Shown here: positions 19,191 to 26,845 of the stretch, piece after piece
Position numbering within the stretch: the first letter of the stretch is position 1
How the letters are laid out: every line of letters starts with the position of its first letter
From: Nevskia sp.
Lineage (GTDB): Bacteria > Pseudomonadota > Gammaproteobacteria > Nevskiales > Nevskiaceae
DNA length: 34,160 bases
Reading direction: 5' to 3'
Assembly (NCBI RefSeq): GCF_023266035.1
Contig: NZ_JAHFRY010000032.1
Span: 1-34,160, forward strand
Program-made: the position numbers and the translations under genes
The notes under the pieces: model-generated
What the model was told of the DNA's origin: nothing
Database searches by the model: none
The model's input: the letters and a program-made list of their open reading frames with translations, nothing else

Positions 19191-19934
19191 TCAAGAAGTC
19201 CGGCCTTCGATCCAGATCAGCGCCGCCATCCGCCCGCAGACGCCATCGCGCCGGAACGAATAAAAACGCGCCGGATCGGCATGGGTGCTGATGCCACCAC
19301 CGTAGATCTGGGTGACGCCAGCTCGCGTCAGCCGCTGGCGTGCCAGCGCGAACAGATCGCCGAAGTATTTATCCGGCTGAACACCCGGCCGGAAGCAGGA
19401 TGCCGCTACCGGATCGAAGGCAACGAACGCCTCACGAACTTCAGCGCCCACCTCGAAAGCCTCCGGGCCGATTGCCGGCCCGATCCAGGCCATCAGCCGC
19501 TCCGGCGCGACCGGTAGCGCAGCAACAGTGCTTTCGAGCACGCCAGCGCAGAGACCGCGCCAGCCGGCATGCGCAGCGGCGACGACGCTGGCATCCCGAT
19601 CGCAGAACAGCACGGCGAGACAGTCGGCCGATTGCACCGCACAGACGACGTCCGCCTGTGAGGTGAAAACGCCATCGGCTTCCGGCTCCAGCTGCTGATG
19701 CGGCAGGCTCAGCACCCGCGTGCCGTGTACCTGACGCAACCATTCCGGCGCCGACGGCAGGCCCAGATGCTCGGCGAGCAGGCGGCGATTTTCGACGACA
19801 GCGGCCGGATCGTCCCCGCAGTTGCGGCCCAGATTCAGGCCGGCGTAAGGCCCGTTGCTGACGCCGCCCTCGCGCGTCGTGAACGCGGCGCGGATCGCCG
19901 CCGGTGCCGGCCAGTTGGGGATGAGCGGCGCCAT
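19191..19934 (-). CDS. pgeF: Peptidoglycan editing factor PgeF (YfiH/laccase-domain family)
   Basis: A 247-residue protein of the YfiH/YlmD family (Cu-oxidase_4 domain). The zinc/copper-site residues are visible in RQVHGTRV, SADCLAVLFCD and AAHAGWRGL. Family members have purine nucleosidase/polyphenol oxidase activity in vitro, and in E. coli the protein corrects misincorporation of serine in place of alanine in peptidoglycan precursors. It starts 13 nt after rluD ends, and this rluD-pgeF pair is widespread in gammaproteobacteria. Confidence 0.93.
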   Translation of the reverse strand: MAPLIPNWPAPAAIRAAFTTREGGVSNGPYAGLNLGRNCGDDPAAVVENRRLLAEHLGLPSAPEWLRQVHGTRVLSLPHQQLEPEADGVFTSQADVVCAVQSADCLAVLFCDRDASVVAAAHAGWRGLCAGVLESTVAALPVAPERLMAWIGPAIGPEAFEVGAEVREAFVAFDPVAASCFRPGVQPDKYFGDLFALARQRLTRAGVTQIYGGGISTHADPARFYSFRRDGVCGRMAALIWIEGRTS

Positions 19935-19947
19935 CGTTCAGGGGCGC

Positions 19948-20895
19948 TCAGGGAGCAGCGCGCAGGCGATCGAGCAGGCGCAGCATGTCCGGCGGCGCTT
20001 CGGCCGAGAATTCCATCTCCTCGCCGCTGATTGGATGCTCCAGCTGCAGGTTGCGCGCATGCAGCGCCTGGCGCGGGAAACCATTCAGCGCCAGACGTAG
20101 CGTCTCCTCGATGTTGCGGCCGCGGGTGATACGGCCGCCGTAGACGGCATCGCCGACGATCGGATGAAGGATCTGCGCCATGTGCACGCGAATCTGGTGG
20201 GTGCGGCCGGTTTCCAGCCGCACGCGCAGCAGGGTGTGATTGGCGAAGCGTTCCTGCACCCGATAGTGGGTGACCGCCGGGCGACCATCCTCGACCACGG
20301 CCATCTTCAGGCGATTGCGCGGATCGCGGCCGATCGGCTGATCGACCGTGCCACCAGCGGTGACGGCGCCGTTGACCAGCGCGTCGTACTCGCGGCGGAT
20401 GTCGCGCGCCGCCATGTCCGCCACCAGCCGCGTATAGGCGACCAGGGTCAGGCCGACGATCAGCAGGCCACTGGTGTCCTTGTCGAGCCGATGCACGAGC
20501 CCGGCGCGCGGCAGCAACTCGGTTTTCGGGAAGCGATGCAAAAGCGCGTTCTGCATCGTCGAATCGGACTGACCGGCGCCCGGGTGCACGGTGAGGCCCG
20601 GCGGCTTGTTGATCACCGCGATGTCGTTGTCTTCGTAAACCACTTCGAGCGGGATCGCCTGCGGCCGGTCATTGCCGGCCAGCGGCTGTTCGTCGACCGT
20701 CAGGTCGAGCACGTCGCCCATGGCCACCGGCTGGCGTGCCTTCTCGGCCGGCGCGCCGTTGATGATCAGCGCCCCGCTTTCGATCCAGGTTTTCAGCCGG
20801 CCCCGAGACCAGGCCGGGAACAACCGCGCGGCCACGGCGTCCAAGCGCTGCCCGTGCAGGAAATCGGGTACCTGCGCCTGCTCCACCTGGCTCAT
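19948..20895 (-). CDS. rluD: 23S rRNA pseudouridine(1911/1915/1917) synthase
   Basis: RluA-family pseudouridine synthase that modifies helix 69 of 23S rRNA. The 315-residue product has an N-terminal S4 RNA-binding domain (GQRLDAVAARLFPAWSRGRLKTWIESGALIING) and the catalytic HRLDKDTSGLL with the active aspartate at residue 138, followed by GRTHQIRVH. I chose ATG 20895, with GGTGA 7 nt upstream; a GTG at 20913 would add six residues. It is divergent from bamD, the neighbourhood seen in Pseudomonas, and co-transcribed with pgeF. Confidence 0.94.
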   Translation of the reverse strand: MSQVEQAQVPDFLHGQRLDAVAARLFPAWSRGRLKTWIESGALIINGAPAEKARQPVAMGDVLDLTVDEQPLAGNDRPQAIPLEVVYEDNDIAVINKPPGLTVHPGAGQSDSTMQNALLHRFPKTELLPRAGLVHRLDKDTSGLLIVGLTLVAYTRLVADMAARDIRREYDALVNGAVTAGGTVDQPIGRDPRNRLKMAVVEDGRPAVTHYRVQERFANHTLLRVRLETGRTHQIRVHMAQILHPIVGDAVYGGRITRGRNIEETLRLALNGFPRQALHARNLQLEHPISGEEMEFSAEAPPDMLRLLDRLRAAP

Positions 20896-20951
20896 GATCT
20901 CGTCACCCGACACCAGAGTTGGTGCCCCGACGAGGGCTGACAGCCATCGGC

Positions 20952-20957
20952 TATACT
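20952..20957 (+). promoter_or_regulatory. Possible -10 element of bamD
   Basis: TATACT lies 35 nt before the preferred bamD ATG. No good -35 hexamer is found 16-18 bp upstream, so the call rests on the -10 alone. Confidence 0.3.
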
Positions 20958-20991
20958 CATTTTTTGACTCAACGTGCTGATGCTCCGCGTA

Positions 20992-22542
20992 ATGATCGAT
21001 CGTTCTTCCCGCGGCCCGTCCGCAACGCGCGCACTGCGCATTATCTGCCTCGCCTCACTGGCGGCCCTCGCGACTGGCTGCGCCTCGAAAGGCGAAAAAG
21101 CCGATCGCCCGGACAATCCGTTCCGGCCTGGCTCGGAAGTCAGCCCCGCCGGCGCCACGCCGCAGACCGAAGAGGCGCTGAAAGCCGAAGCGGCGCTGTT
21201 CTACCGGCGCGCGCATGAAGCGATGGTGGCCTCCGATTACGAGACCGCAACCACCCGCTACACGCAGCTGATTGCCCGCTACCCGTTCACCGAGTATTCG
21301 ACTCAGGCCGAGCTCGAGAAGATCTTCGTCCAGTATCGCAGCTTCGCGCCGGACGAAGCGCTGCTCGCCGCGGATCGCTTCATCCGCGAACATCCGCACC
21401 ACGTCCACGCCGATTACGTCCAGTACTTGAAGGGTCTGATCAATTCGAGCCGCACGCAGGCGCTCAGCGATTACCTGCCGATCGACTCGAGCAAGAAGGA
21501 CGTCACCGGCGAACGCCGCGCCTATGACGATTTCGCCGTCTTGCTGCAGCGCTATCCCAGCAGCCCCTACGCTGGTGATGCCCGCAAGCGGATGATCTAT
21601 CTGCGCAACCGGGTGGCCGCGCATGAGCTGTCGATCGTCCGCTACTACGTCAAGCGCCAGGCTTGGGTGGCGGTATCGAAGCGCGCCGAGAATCTGATTG
21701 CCGAATACCCAGGCGCCCCCGCGACAGTCGAAGCGCTGAAGCTGCTGAAGCTGAGCTATGAAAAACTGGGCCTGACGCCACAAGTGGCCGATCTCGACCT
21801 GCTGATCGCCAGCAATGCCGAGTCGATCGCCCAGGCCAGCGCGCCGCCGCCGAAGCCGGGTCCGCGTACCGTCATCGTCCTGCCTACCGATCAGCCGTCG
21901 GCAGCGCCAGCCGCAGTGCAGCCGGACGCGGCTGCAAGCCCGGCGGCACTGAGCAGCGAAGCTCCAAAAGGTCTTTTCGAAAGAATCGGCGGCTACTTCG
22001 AATCGCTGAACAAGACCTACACGATCGACAGCAAGGAGGCGAAACCGGCCGATGCAGCAGCCGCGGGAACTGCCACAGCGCCTGCAGTGGGCACTCGGGC
22101 TGAGCCCGCCAACCCGTCGTCGGCCAATCAGCCGGATGCCGCGTCGCTGACCACTGGCCCTTACGTGGGCGAACCAGCGGTCGTCAATCTGCCACCTTTG
22201 TTCAGCGATGGAGACGCCGCCAAGCCGGCCGCCCAACCCGCCACCGAGACGGCGCCGAAGGTCGAGGCTGCTGCGCCTGCAGCTGCACCGGCGCCCGAGG
22301 CGCAGAAGGAAAAAGGCGGTCTGTTCGACTTCCTGAACAAGACCTACACGATCGGCGGCAGCAAGACCGGTGAAGCGGCGGCGAAGGATGCGCCGGCAAC
22401 CACGGGTGAAGCGGCGCCCAGCGACAGCAAGACCCGGCTGAAGATGGATTACGAAGCGCCAGACGGCAGCAGCCAGCCGGTTACGGTCAACGGCAACACG
22501 ACGACCGAGCCGCAATCTGCCGCCCCTCCAGCCACGCCTTAA
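20992..22542 (+). CDS. bamD: Outer-membrane assembly lipoprotein BamD with long C-terminal extension
   Basis: BamD is the essential TPR lipoprotein of the BAM complex. The protein has a lipobox (LAALATGC) and the BamD core: FYRRAHEAMVASDYETATTRYTQLIARYPFTEYSTQAELE, FIREHPHHVHADYVQYLKGL, RYPSSPYAGDARKRMIYLRN and YYVKRQAWVAVSKRAENLIAEYP. The core ends near residue 270, where most BamD proteins stop. Here about 240 further residues follow, rich in A, P, K and E, with two copies of a motif GLF...LNKTYTI separated by about 109 residues. Start chosen as ATG 20992, giving 516 residues and a short basic leader; GTG 20974 and ATG 20980 are alternatives. A strong terminator follows the stop. Confidence 0.93.
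   Translation: MIDRSSRGPSATRALRIICLASLAALATGCASKGEKADRPDNPFRPGSEVSPAGATPQTEEALKAEAALFYRRAHEAMVASDYETATTRYTQLIARYPFTEYSTQAELEKIFVQYRSFAPDEALLAADRFIREHPHHVHADYVQYLKGLINSSRTQALSDYLPIDSSKKDVTGERRAYDDFAVLLQRYPSSPYAGDARKRMIYLRNRVAAHELSIVRYYVKRQAWVAVSKRAENLIAEYPGAPATVEALKLLKLSYEKLGLTPQVADLDLLIASNAESIAQASAPPPKPGPRTVIVLPTDQPSAAPAAVQPDAAASPAALSSEAPKGLFERIGGYFESLNKTYTIDSKEAKPADAAAAGTATAPAVGTRAEPANPSSANQPDAASLTTGPYVGEPAVVNLPPLFSDGDAAKPAAQPATETAPKVEAAAPAAAPAPEAQKEKGGLFDFLNKTYTIGGSKTGEAAAKDAPATTGEAAPSDSKTRLKMDYEAPDGSSQPVTVNGNTTTEPQSAAPPATP
22006..22027 (+). repeat. Direct repeat copy 1 within the bamD extension
   Basis: A 22-nt sequence beginning CTGAACAAGACCTACACG is repeated exactly at 22333-22354, in the same frame, encoding LNKTYTI. 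Confidence 0.9.
22333..22354 (+). repeat. Direct repeat copy 2 within the bamD extension
   Basis: Exact second copy of the 22-nt repeat at 22006-22027. Both copies are preceded by codons for GLF and aromatic residues, so the protein-level repeat is longer than the DNA match. Confidence 0.9.
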
Positions 22543-22572
22543 GCCCAGCGATCGGCAGCCGATGGACCATCA

Positions 22573-22599
22573 GGGCGCAGCGAAAGCCGCGCCCTTTTT
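22573..22599 (+). terminator. Rho-independent terminator of bamD
   Basis: GGGCGC-a-GC-GAAA-GC-c-GCGCCC followed by TTTTT: a GC-rich stem with a GAAA tetraloop and a T-tract, 30 nt after the bamD stop. It lies between convergent bamD and nadE. Confidence 0.88.
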
Positions 22600-22611
22600 C
22601 GTGCTCGCAGT

Positions 22612-24264
22612 TCAGCGGTCGCCGTAGACCGCAGTGATCGGGTAGCGCCGTTCGCGTCCGAACGCACAGGGCGTGATCTTCGGCCCTGGCGGTGCCTGGC
22701 GGCGCTTGTATTCGGAACGGCGCACCAGCCCGGCAACGCGGCGCACGGTCGCTTCATCAAAGCCCATCGCGACGATCTCGGGGATCGACAGGCTGCGCTC
22801 GACATAGGCTTCGAGGATCGGATCGAGCACCTCGTAAGGCGGCAGCGAATCCGAATCCTTCTGGTCCGGCCGCAGTTCAGCACTGGGCGGACGCTCGATG
22901 ACCCGCTCGGGAATCACCGGCTTGCCTGCCGGCGCCAGCGTGTTGCGATAGCGCGACAGCTCGTAGACCAGGCCCTTGTAGGCATCCTTGATCGGCGCGA
23001 AACCGCCGAACATATCGCCGTACAAGGTCGAATAGCCGACCGCCATCTCGCTCTTGTTGCCGGTGGTCAGCACCACCGGCCCGAACTTGTTCGATAGCGC
23101 CATCAGCAGCACGCCGCGCGAGCGCGACTGCATGTTTTCCTCGGCAAGATCGATCGGCCGGTCGCCGAAGATCGGCGCCAGAGTCTCGGTGAACGCCTCG
23201 AACGGCCGTTCGATCGGCAGCACCGAATAGCGGATGCCGAGCGCCTCGGCTTCGAGCCGCGCATCGTCATTGGACATGTCCATCGTGTAGCGCGATGGCA
23301 GCGACACCGCCCAGACCCGATCGGCGCCCAGGGCATCGGCGGCGATCGTCGCGACCAGCGCCGAGTCGATCCCGCCGGACAAACCCAGCAGCACGCCGGG
23401 AAAACCGTTGCGATTGACGTAGTCACGCGTCGCCTGCACCAGCGCGCGATAGACCTGCGCGACGCTCGATGACGCCGCCCGCCGCTCGCCACTGAATGTC
23501 AGCGCGCCGTCTTGGCGAGTGACGTTCAGCGGGAAAACGCCTTCATCGAACAGCGGCGCTTCGAAGCCCAGCGAGCCGTTGACGTCGATCGCCAGCGAAT
23601 CACCGTCGAACACCAGTTCGTCCTGGCCACCTGCGCAGTTGACGTAGACGATCGGCAGATCCTGCTCGGCTAGGCGCTGACGCAGCACCACGCGACGCTC
23701 GTCCGGCTTGCCGATGTTGTACGGCGAGGCATTGATGTTGAGCAGCAGTTCGGCACCGGCGGCCTTCGCCCGCGCCGTTGGGCCCGGGCCCCAGATGTCT
23801 TCGCAGATGCACAGGCCTATGGTCAGGCCATCGAGCTTGAACACCGTCGCGCTCGGCGCGCCCTGCGTGAAATGGCGGCGTTCGTCGAACACGCCGTAGT
23901 TCGGCAGCAATTGCTTGCGGGCTCGGGCGACCAGCCGGCCGTCACGATAGACCGAGGCCGCGTTGTAGGTGCGACGGCCGCCGGCATCGTCGACGAACTC
24001 CGGATGGCCGACGACGATGTGAATGCCGTTCGAGGCGGCCGCAACCTGCTCCAGCCCGACAGCGATTGCCTGCGGCAGCGCGGTGCGCAGCAGCAGGTCA
24101 TCGGGCGGATAGCCGAGCAGCGACAGCTCCGGTGTGGCGACCAGCTGGGCGCCAAATTCATCGCGAGCCTTGGTGGCCGCCGCAATGATCTTGGCGACAT
24201 TGCCGTCGATGTCGCCGACCCAGAGGTTCAGCTGGGCGGCAGCGAGGACCAGCGGCTTGTTCAT
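22612..24264 (-). CDS. nadE: Glutamine-dependent NAD+ synthetase
   Basis: Two-domain enzyme of 550 residues that amidates nicotinate adenine dinucleotide to NAD+. The N-terminal nitrilase-like glutaminase domain has the triad E46 (TPELSLLGYPPDD), K117 (ARKQLLPNYG) and C154 (CICEDIW). The C-terminal synthetase domain has the P-loop GLSGGIDSAL near residue 295, LTTGNKSEMAVGY and the tail KITPCAFGRERRYPI. Both domains look intact, so free glutamine can serve as nitrogen source. It stands alone, between terminators on both sides; the ATG has only a weak upstream GGA. Confidence 0.96.
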   Translation of the reverse strand: MNKPLVLAAAQLNLWVGDIDGNVAKIIAAATKARDEFGAQLVATPELSLLGYPPDDLLLRTALPQAIAVGLEQVAAASNGIHIVVGHPEFVDDAGGRRTYNAASVYRDGRLVARARKQLLPNYGVFDERRHFTQGAPSATVFKLDGLTIGLCICEDIWGPGPTARAKAAGAELLLNINASPYNIGKPDERRVVLRQRLAEQDLPIVYVNCAGGQDELVFDGDSLAIDVNGSLGFEAPLFDEGVFPLNVTRQDGALTFSGERRAASSSVAQVYRALVQATRDYVNRNGFPGVLLGLSGGIDSALVATIAADALGADRVWAVSLPSRYTMDMSNDDARLEAEALGIRYSVLPIERPFEAFTETLAPIFGDRPIDLAEENMQSRSRGVLLMALSNKFGPVVLTTGNKSEMAVGYSTLYGDMFGGFAPIKDAYKGLVYELSRYRNTLAPAGKPVIPERVIERPPSAELRPDQKDSDSLPPYEVLDPILEAYVERSLSIPEIVAMGFDEATVRRVAGLVRRSEYKRRQAPPGPKITPCAFGRERRYPITAVYGDR

Positions 24265-24318
24265 CAGAATTTCGTTTCCACAATCGGGGCCGACACGATA
24301 CCGGCACGATAAACGAGA

Positions 24319-24342
24319 AAGGGCGCGACGAATCGCGCCCTT
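24319..24342 (-). terminator. Rho-independent terminator of sucCD
   Basis: On the minus strand: AAGGGCGCGA-TTCG-TCGCGCCCTT followed by TCTCGTTTAT, a perfect 10-bp stem with a UUCG tetraloop, about 30 nt after the sucD stop. It insulates nadE, whose start lies 55 nt further on. Confidence 0.88.
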
Positions 24343-24370
24343 CCCGGTTACTTCAGTTGCTGGACAGCGA

Positions 24371-25240
24371 TCAGAGCAGCGACTTCATCGCCGCACCGAG
24401 GTCCGCCGGCGAGCGAACCGTCTTGACGCCGGCCGCTTCGAGCGCCGCGAACTTCTCGTCCGCCGTGCCCTTGCCGCCGGCGATGATCGCGCCGGCATGG
24501 CCCATGCGCTTGCCGGCCGGAGCGGTGACACCGGCGATGTAGGCCACCACCGGCTTCTTGACGTACTGCTTGATGTAGGCCGCCGCTTCTTCTTCCGAAG
24601 AACCACCGATTTCGCCGACCATGATCATGCCGTCGGTGTCCGGATCGGCTTCGAAGCGCTTCAGCACGTCGATGAAGCCGAGGCCGCGAACCGGATCGCC
24701 ACCGATGCCGACGCAGGTCGACTGGCCGAGGCCGTTCTGGGTGGTCTGGTGCACGGTTTCGTAGGTCAGCGTGCCCGAACGGGAGACGATGCCGATACGG
24801 CCCGGCTTGTGGATGTGGCCCGGCATGATGCCGATCTTGCACTGGCCAGGCGTGATCACGCCGGGGCAGTTCGGACCGATCAGCACGGCGTCCGGATAGG
24901 CCTTCAGCGCGGCCTTGACCTTGACCATGTCGATCACTGGAATGCCTTCGGTGATGCAGATGATGACCTTGATGCCGGCATCGGCCGCTTCGAGGATCGC
25001 ATCAGCCGCGCCGGGGGCCGGCACGTAGATCATCGTCGCGTCGGCGCCGGTGGCGCGCACGGCGTCATGGGCGGTGTTGAATACCGGCAGCGACAGGTGG
25101 CTGCTGCCGCCCTTGCCTGGCGATACGCCGCCGACCATCTTGGTGCCGTAGGCGATCGCCTGTTCGGAATGGAAGGTGCCCTGCTTGCCGGTGAAGCCCT
25201 GGCAGATGACCTTGGTGTCTTTGTTGATCAGGATGCTCAT
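24371..25240 (-). CDS. sucD: Succinyl-CoA synthetase (ADP-forming), alpha subunit
   Basis: The 289-residue alpha subunit forms succinate, CoA and ATP from succinyl-CoA in the citric acid cycle. It has the CoA-binding Rossmann domain ([25 protein letters not shown]), the segment [13 protein letters not shown], and the phosphohistidine motif MGHAGAI near residue 247. The start was set to ATG 25240, giving the same length as E. coli SucD; the ORF track's 206 residues upstream are an out-of-frame shadow of sucC. It follows sucC by 23 nt. The usual upstream sucA, sucB and lpd genes are not adjacent. Confidence 0.97.
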   Translation of the reverse strand: MSILINKDTKVICQGFTGKQGTFHSEQAIAYGTKMVGGVSPGKGGSSHLSLPVFNTAHDAVRATGADATMIYVPAPGAADAILEAADAGIKVIICITEGIPVIDMVKVKAALKAYPDAVLIGPNCPGVITPGQCKIGIMPGHIHKPGRIGIVSRSGTLTYETVHQTTQNGLGQSTCVGIGGDPVRGLGFIDVLKRFEADPDTDGMIMVGEIGGSSEEEAAAYIKQYVKKPVVAYIAGVTAPAGKRMGHAGAIIAGGKGTADEKFAALEAAGVKTVRSPADLGAAMKSLL

Positions 25241-25263
25241 TGCAGTCTCATTAATCCCTGGTT

Positions 25264-26427
25264 CTAGGCCTTGCTGGCAGCGACAACGGCCTTGGCCGCT
25301 TCGGTGAGATCGGAAATCGGCGTGATGGCGAGGCCGGATTCGCGCAGCAGCGCCTGGCCCTTTTCCATGTTGGTGCCCTGCAGGCGCGCAATCACCGGAA
25401 TCTTCAGACCAACCTGCTTGACCGCGGCGATGATGCCTTCGGCGATCAGATCGCAGCGGACGATGCCGCCGAAGATGTTGATGAAGATCGCCTTCACTTC
25501 CGGGCTGGCGGTGATCAGCTTGAAGGCTTCGGTCACCTTCTCCGCCGTGGTACCGCCGCCGACGTCGAGAAAGTTCGCCGGCTGGCCGCCGTGCAATTTC
25601 ACGATGTCCATGGTCGCCATCGCCAGACCGGCGCCGTTGACCATGCAGCCGATGTCGCCTTCCAGAGTCACGTAGTTCAGATCGAACTTGGCAGCGGCAC
25701 GCTCGCGCTCGTCTTCCTGCGAGCCGTCGCGCATCTCGGCGATGCTCTTCTGGCGGAACAGCGCGTTGTCGTCGAAATTCATCTTGGCGTCGAGCGCGAA
25801 GACATTGCCTTCGGCGGTGACGATCAGCGGATTGATCTCGACCATGCTGGCATCGCATTCGGTGACGATCTTGTAGACGCCGGCCATGATCTTGGTGAAC
25901 TGGTCGACCTGATCCTTGCTCAGGTCCATGAAGAAGCCGAGTTCACGCGCCTGGTACGCCTGGAAGCCGGCAGCCGGATTGACGGTGACGGTCTTGATCT
26001 TTTCCGGGGTGTGCTCGGCAACTTCCTCGATGTCCATGCCGCCGGCAGCGGAGGCCATCAGGATCACGCATTCGCTGGTGCGGTCGACGAGCGCCGACAC
26101 GTACAGCTCGCGGACGATGTTGGAAGGCTTTTCGACCCAGACCGAATTCACCGGCAAACCCTTGGCATCGGTCTGCTTGGTGACCAGCATCTTGCCGAGC
26201 ATGCCCTTCGCTGCTTCTTCAGCGGCATCGGCACCGCTGACCAGCTTCACGCCGCCGACCTTGCCGCGACCGCCTGCGTGCACCTGCGCCTTGACCACGA
26301 CCTTTTCCGTGCCGAGCTGCTTGGCGACGGCGCGGGCCTGTTCCGGACTGGTGGCCAGACCACCCTGTGGTACCGGAATGCCGTAGCGCGCAAATACTTC
26401 CTTCGCCTGATACTCGTGCAGGTTCAT
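25264..26427 (-). CDS. sucC: Succinyl-CoA synthetase (ADP-forming), beta subunit
   Basis: The 387-residue beta subunit holds the nucleotide-binding ATP-grasp domain ([20 protein letters not shown] ... [17 protein letters not shown]) and the C-terminal ligase domain ([37 protein letters not shown]). It pairs with SucD. ATG 26427 is preceded by GGGGGAAG, a strong ribosome binding site, and gives the family length; the 43 residues upstream in the ORF track have no homology. The 172-nt gap upstream, shared with the divergent PP0621-like gene, contains a small dyad CAGCCG-GA-CGGCTG at 26485-26498 that could be regulatory. Confidence 0.97.
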   Translation of the reverse strand: MNLHEYQAKEVFARYGIPVPQGGLATSPEQARAVAKQLGTEKVVVKAQVHAGGRGKVGGVKLVSGADAAEEAAKGMLGKMLVTKQTDAKGLPVNSVWVEKPSNIVRELYVSALVDRTSECVILMASAAGGMDIEEVAEHTPEKIKTVTVNPAAGFQAYQARELGFFMDLSKDQVDQFTKIMAGVYKIVTECDASMVEINPLIVTAEGNVFALDAKMNFDDNALFRQKSIAEMRDGSQEDERERAAAKFDLNYVTLEGDIGCMVNGAGLAMATMDIVKLHGGQPANFLDVGGGTTAEKVTEAFKLITASPEVKAIFINIFGGIVRCDLIAEGIIAAVKQVGLKIPVIARLQGTNMEKGQALLRESGLAITPISDLTEAAKAVVAASKA

Positions 26428-26599
26428 GCTTCCCCCAAAAGGATTGCAATGGCCCCGGTCACAATCTGCGCCGGGCGCCTGTGCGGAATTGATACAGCCG
26501 GACGGCTGCGGCCAGCATTCTCCCTGAATCATTCGATGCAGGCAAAGCATTTGCACCGCTACACTCGTGCTCTTGTCAGTTCATTGTTAAGGCGTGTTC

Positions 26600-26812
26600 A
26601 TGTCCCTACTCATCCGGGTATTGCTGCTGGTCGCCGTAGGCGCTCTGCTCTACCGCAGCTATGTCCGCTGGCAGTTGCAGAACCGTCAGCGCAACGCGCC
26701 GCCGCCGGAACGCTTCGAACCGATGGCGCGTTGCACGGGCTGTGGCACCTATCTGCCGTCGAACACGCTGTCGCCCAGCCAGCGTTGCGGAGCCTGCGAG
26801 CAGCGGCCGTGA
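26600..26812 (+). CDS. Small membrane protein with zinc-ribbon-like cysteines (PP0621-like)
   Basis: A 70-residue protein with one N-terminal membrane helix (SLLIRVLLLVAVGALLYRSYV) and a short cytoplasmic tail with two cysteine pairs, CTGC and CGAC, about 15 residues apart, which looks like a small metal-binding ribbon. Proteins of this layout next to pilS are known as the PP0621 family; function is unknown. I chose ATG 26600, with AAGG 8 nt upstream, over GTG 26594. A TACACT at 26560-26565 may be its -10 element. It lies 33 nt before pilS. Confidence 0.8.
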   Translation: MSLLIRVLLLVAVGALLYRSYVRWQLQNRQRNAPPPERFEPMARCTGCGTYLPSNTLSPSQRCGACEQRP

Positions 26813-26845
26813 TCGTCACGCAGCGCTGAGGCTGCGACCGGAACC

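Noticed and set aside
24843-25858. Long N-terminal extension of SucD in the ORF track
   Set aside because: The part beyond 25240 reads through sucC in the wrong frame; ATG 25240 gives the normal 289 residues.
26485-26498. CAGCCG-GA-CGGCTG dyad upstream of sucC as an operator
   Set aside because: A 6-bp GC-rich palindrome is expected often by chance in this genome; no known regulator consensus matches.
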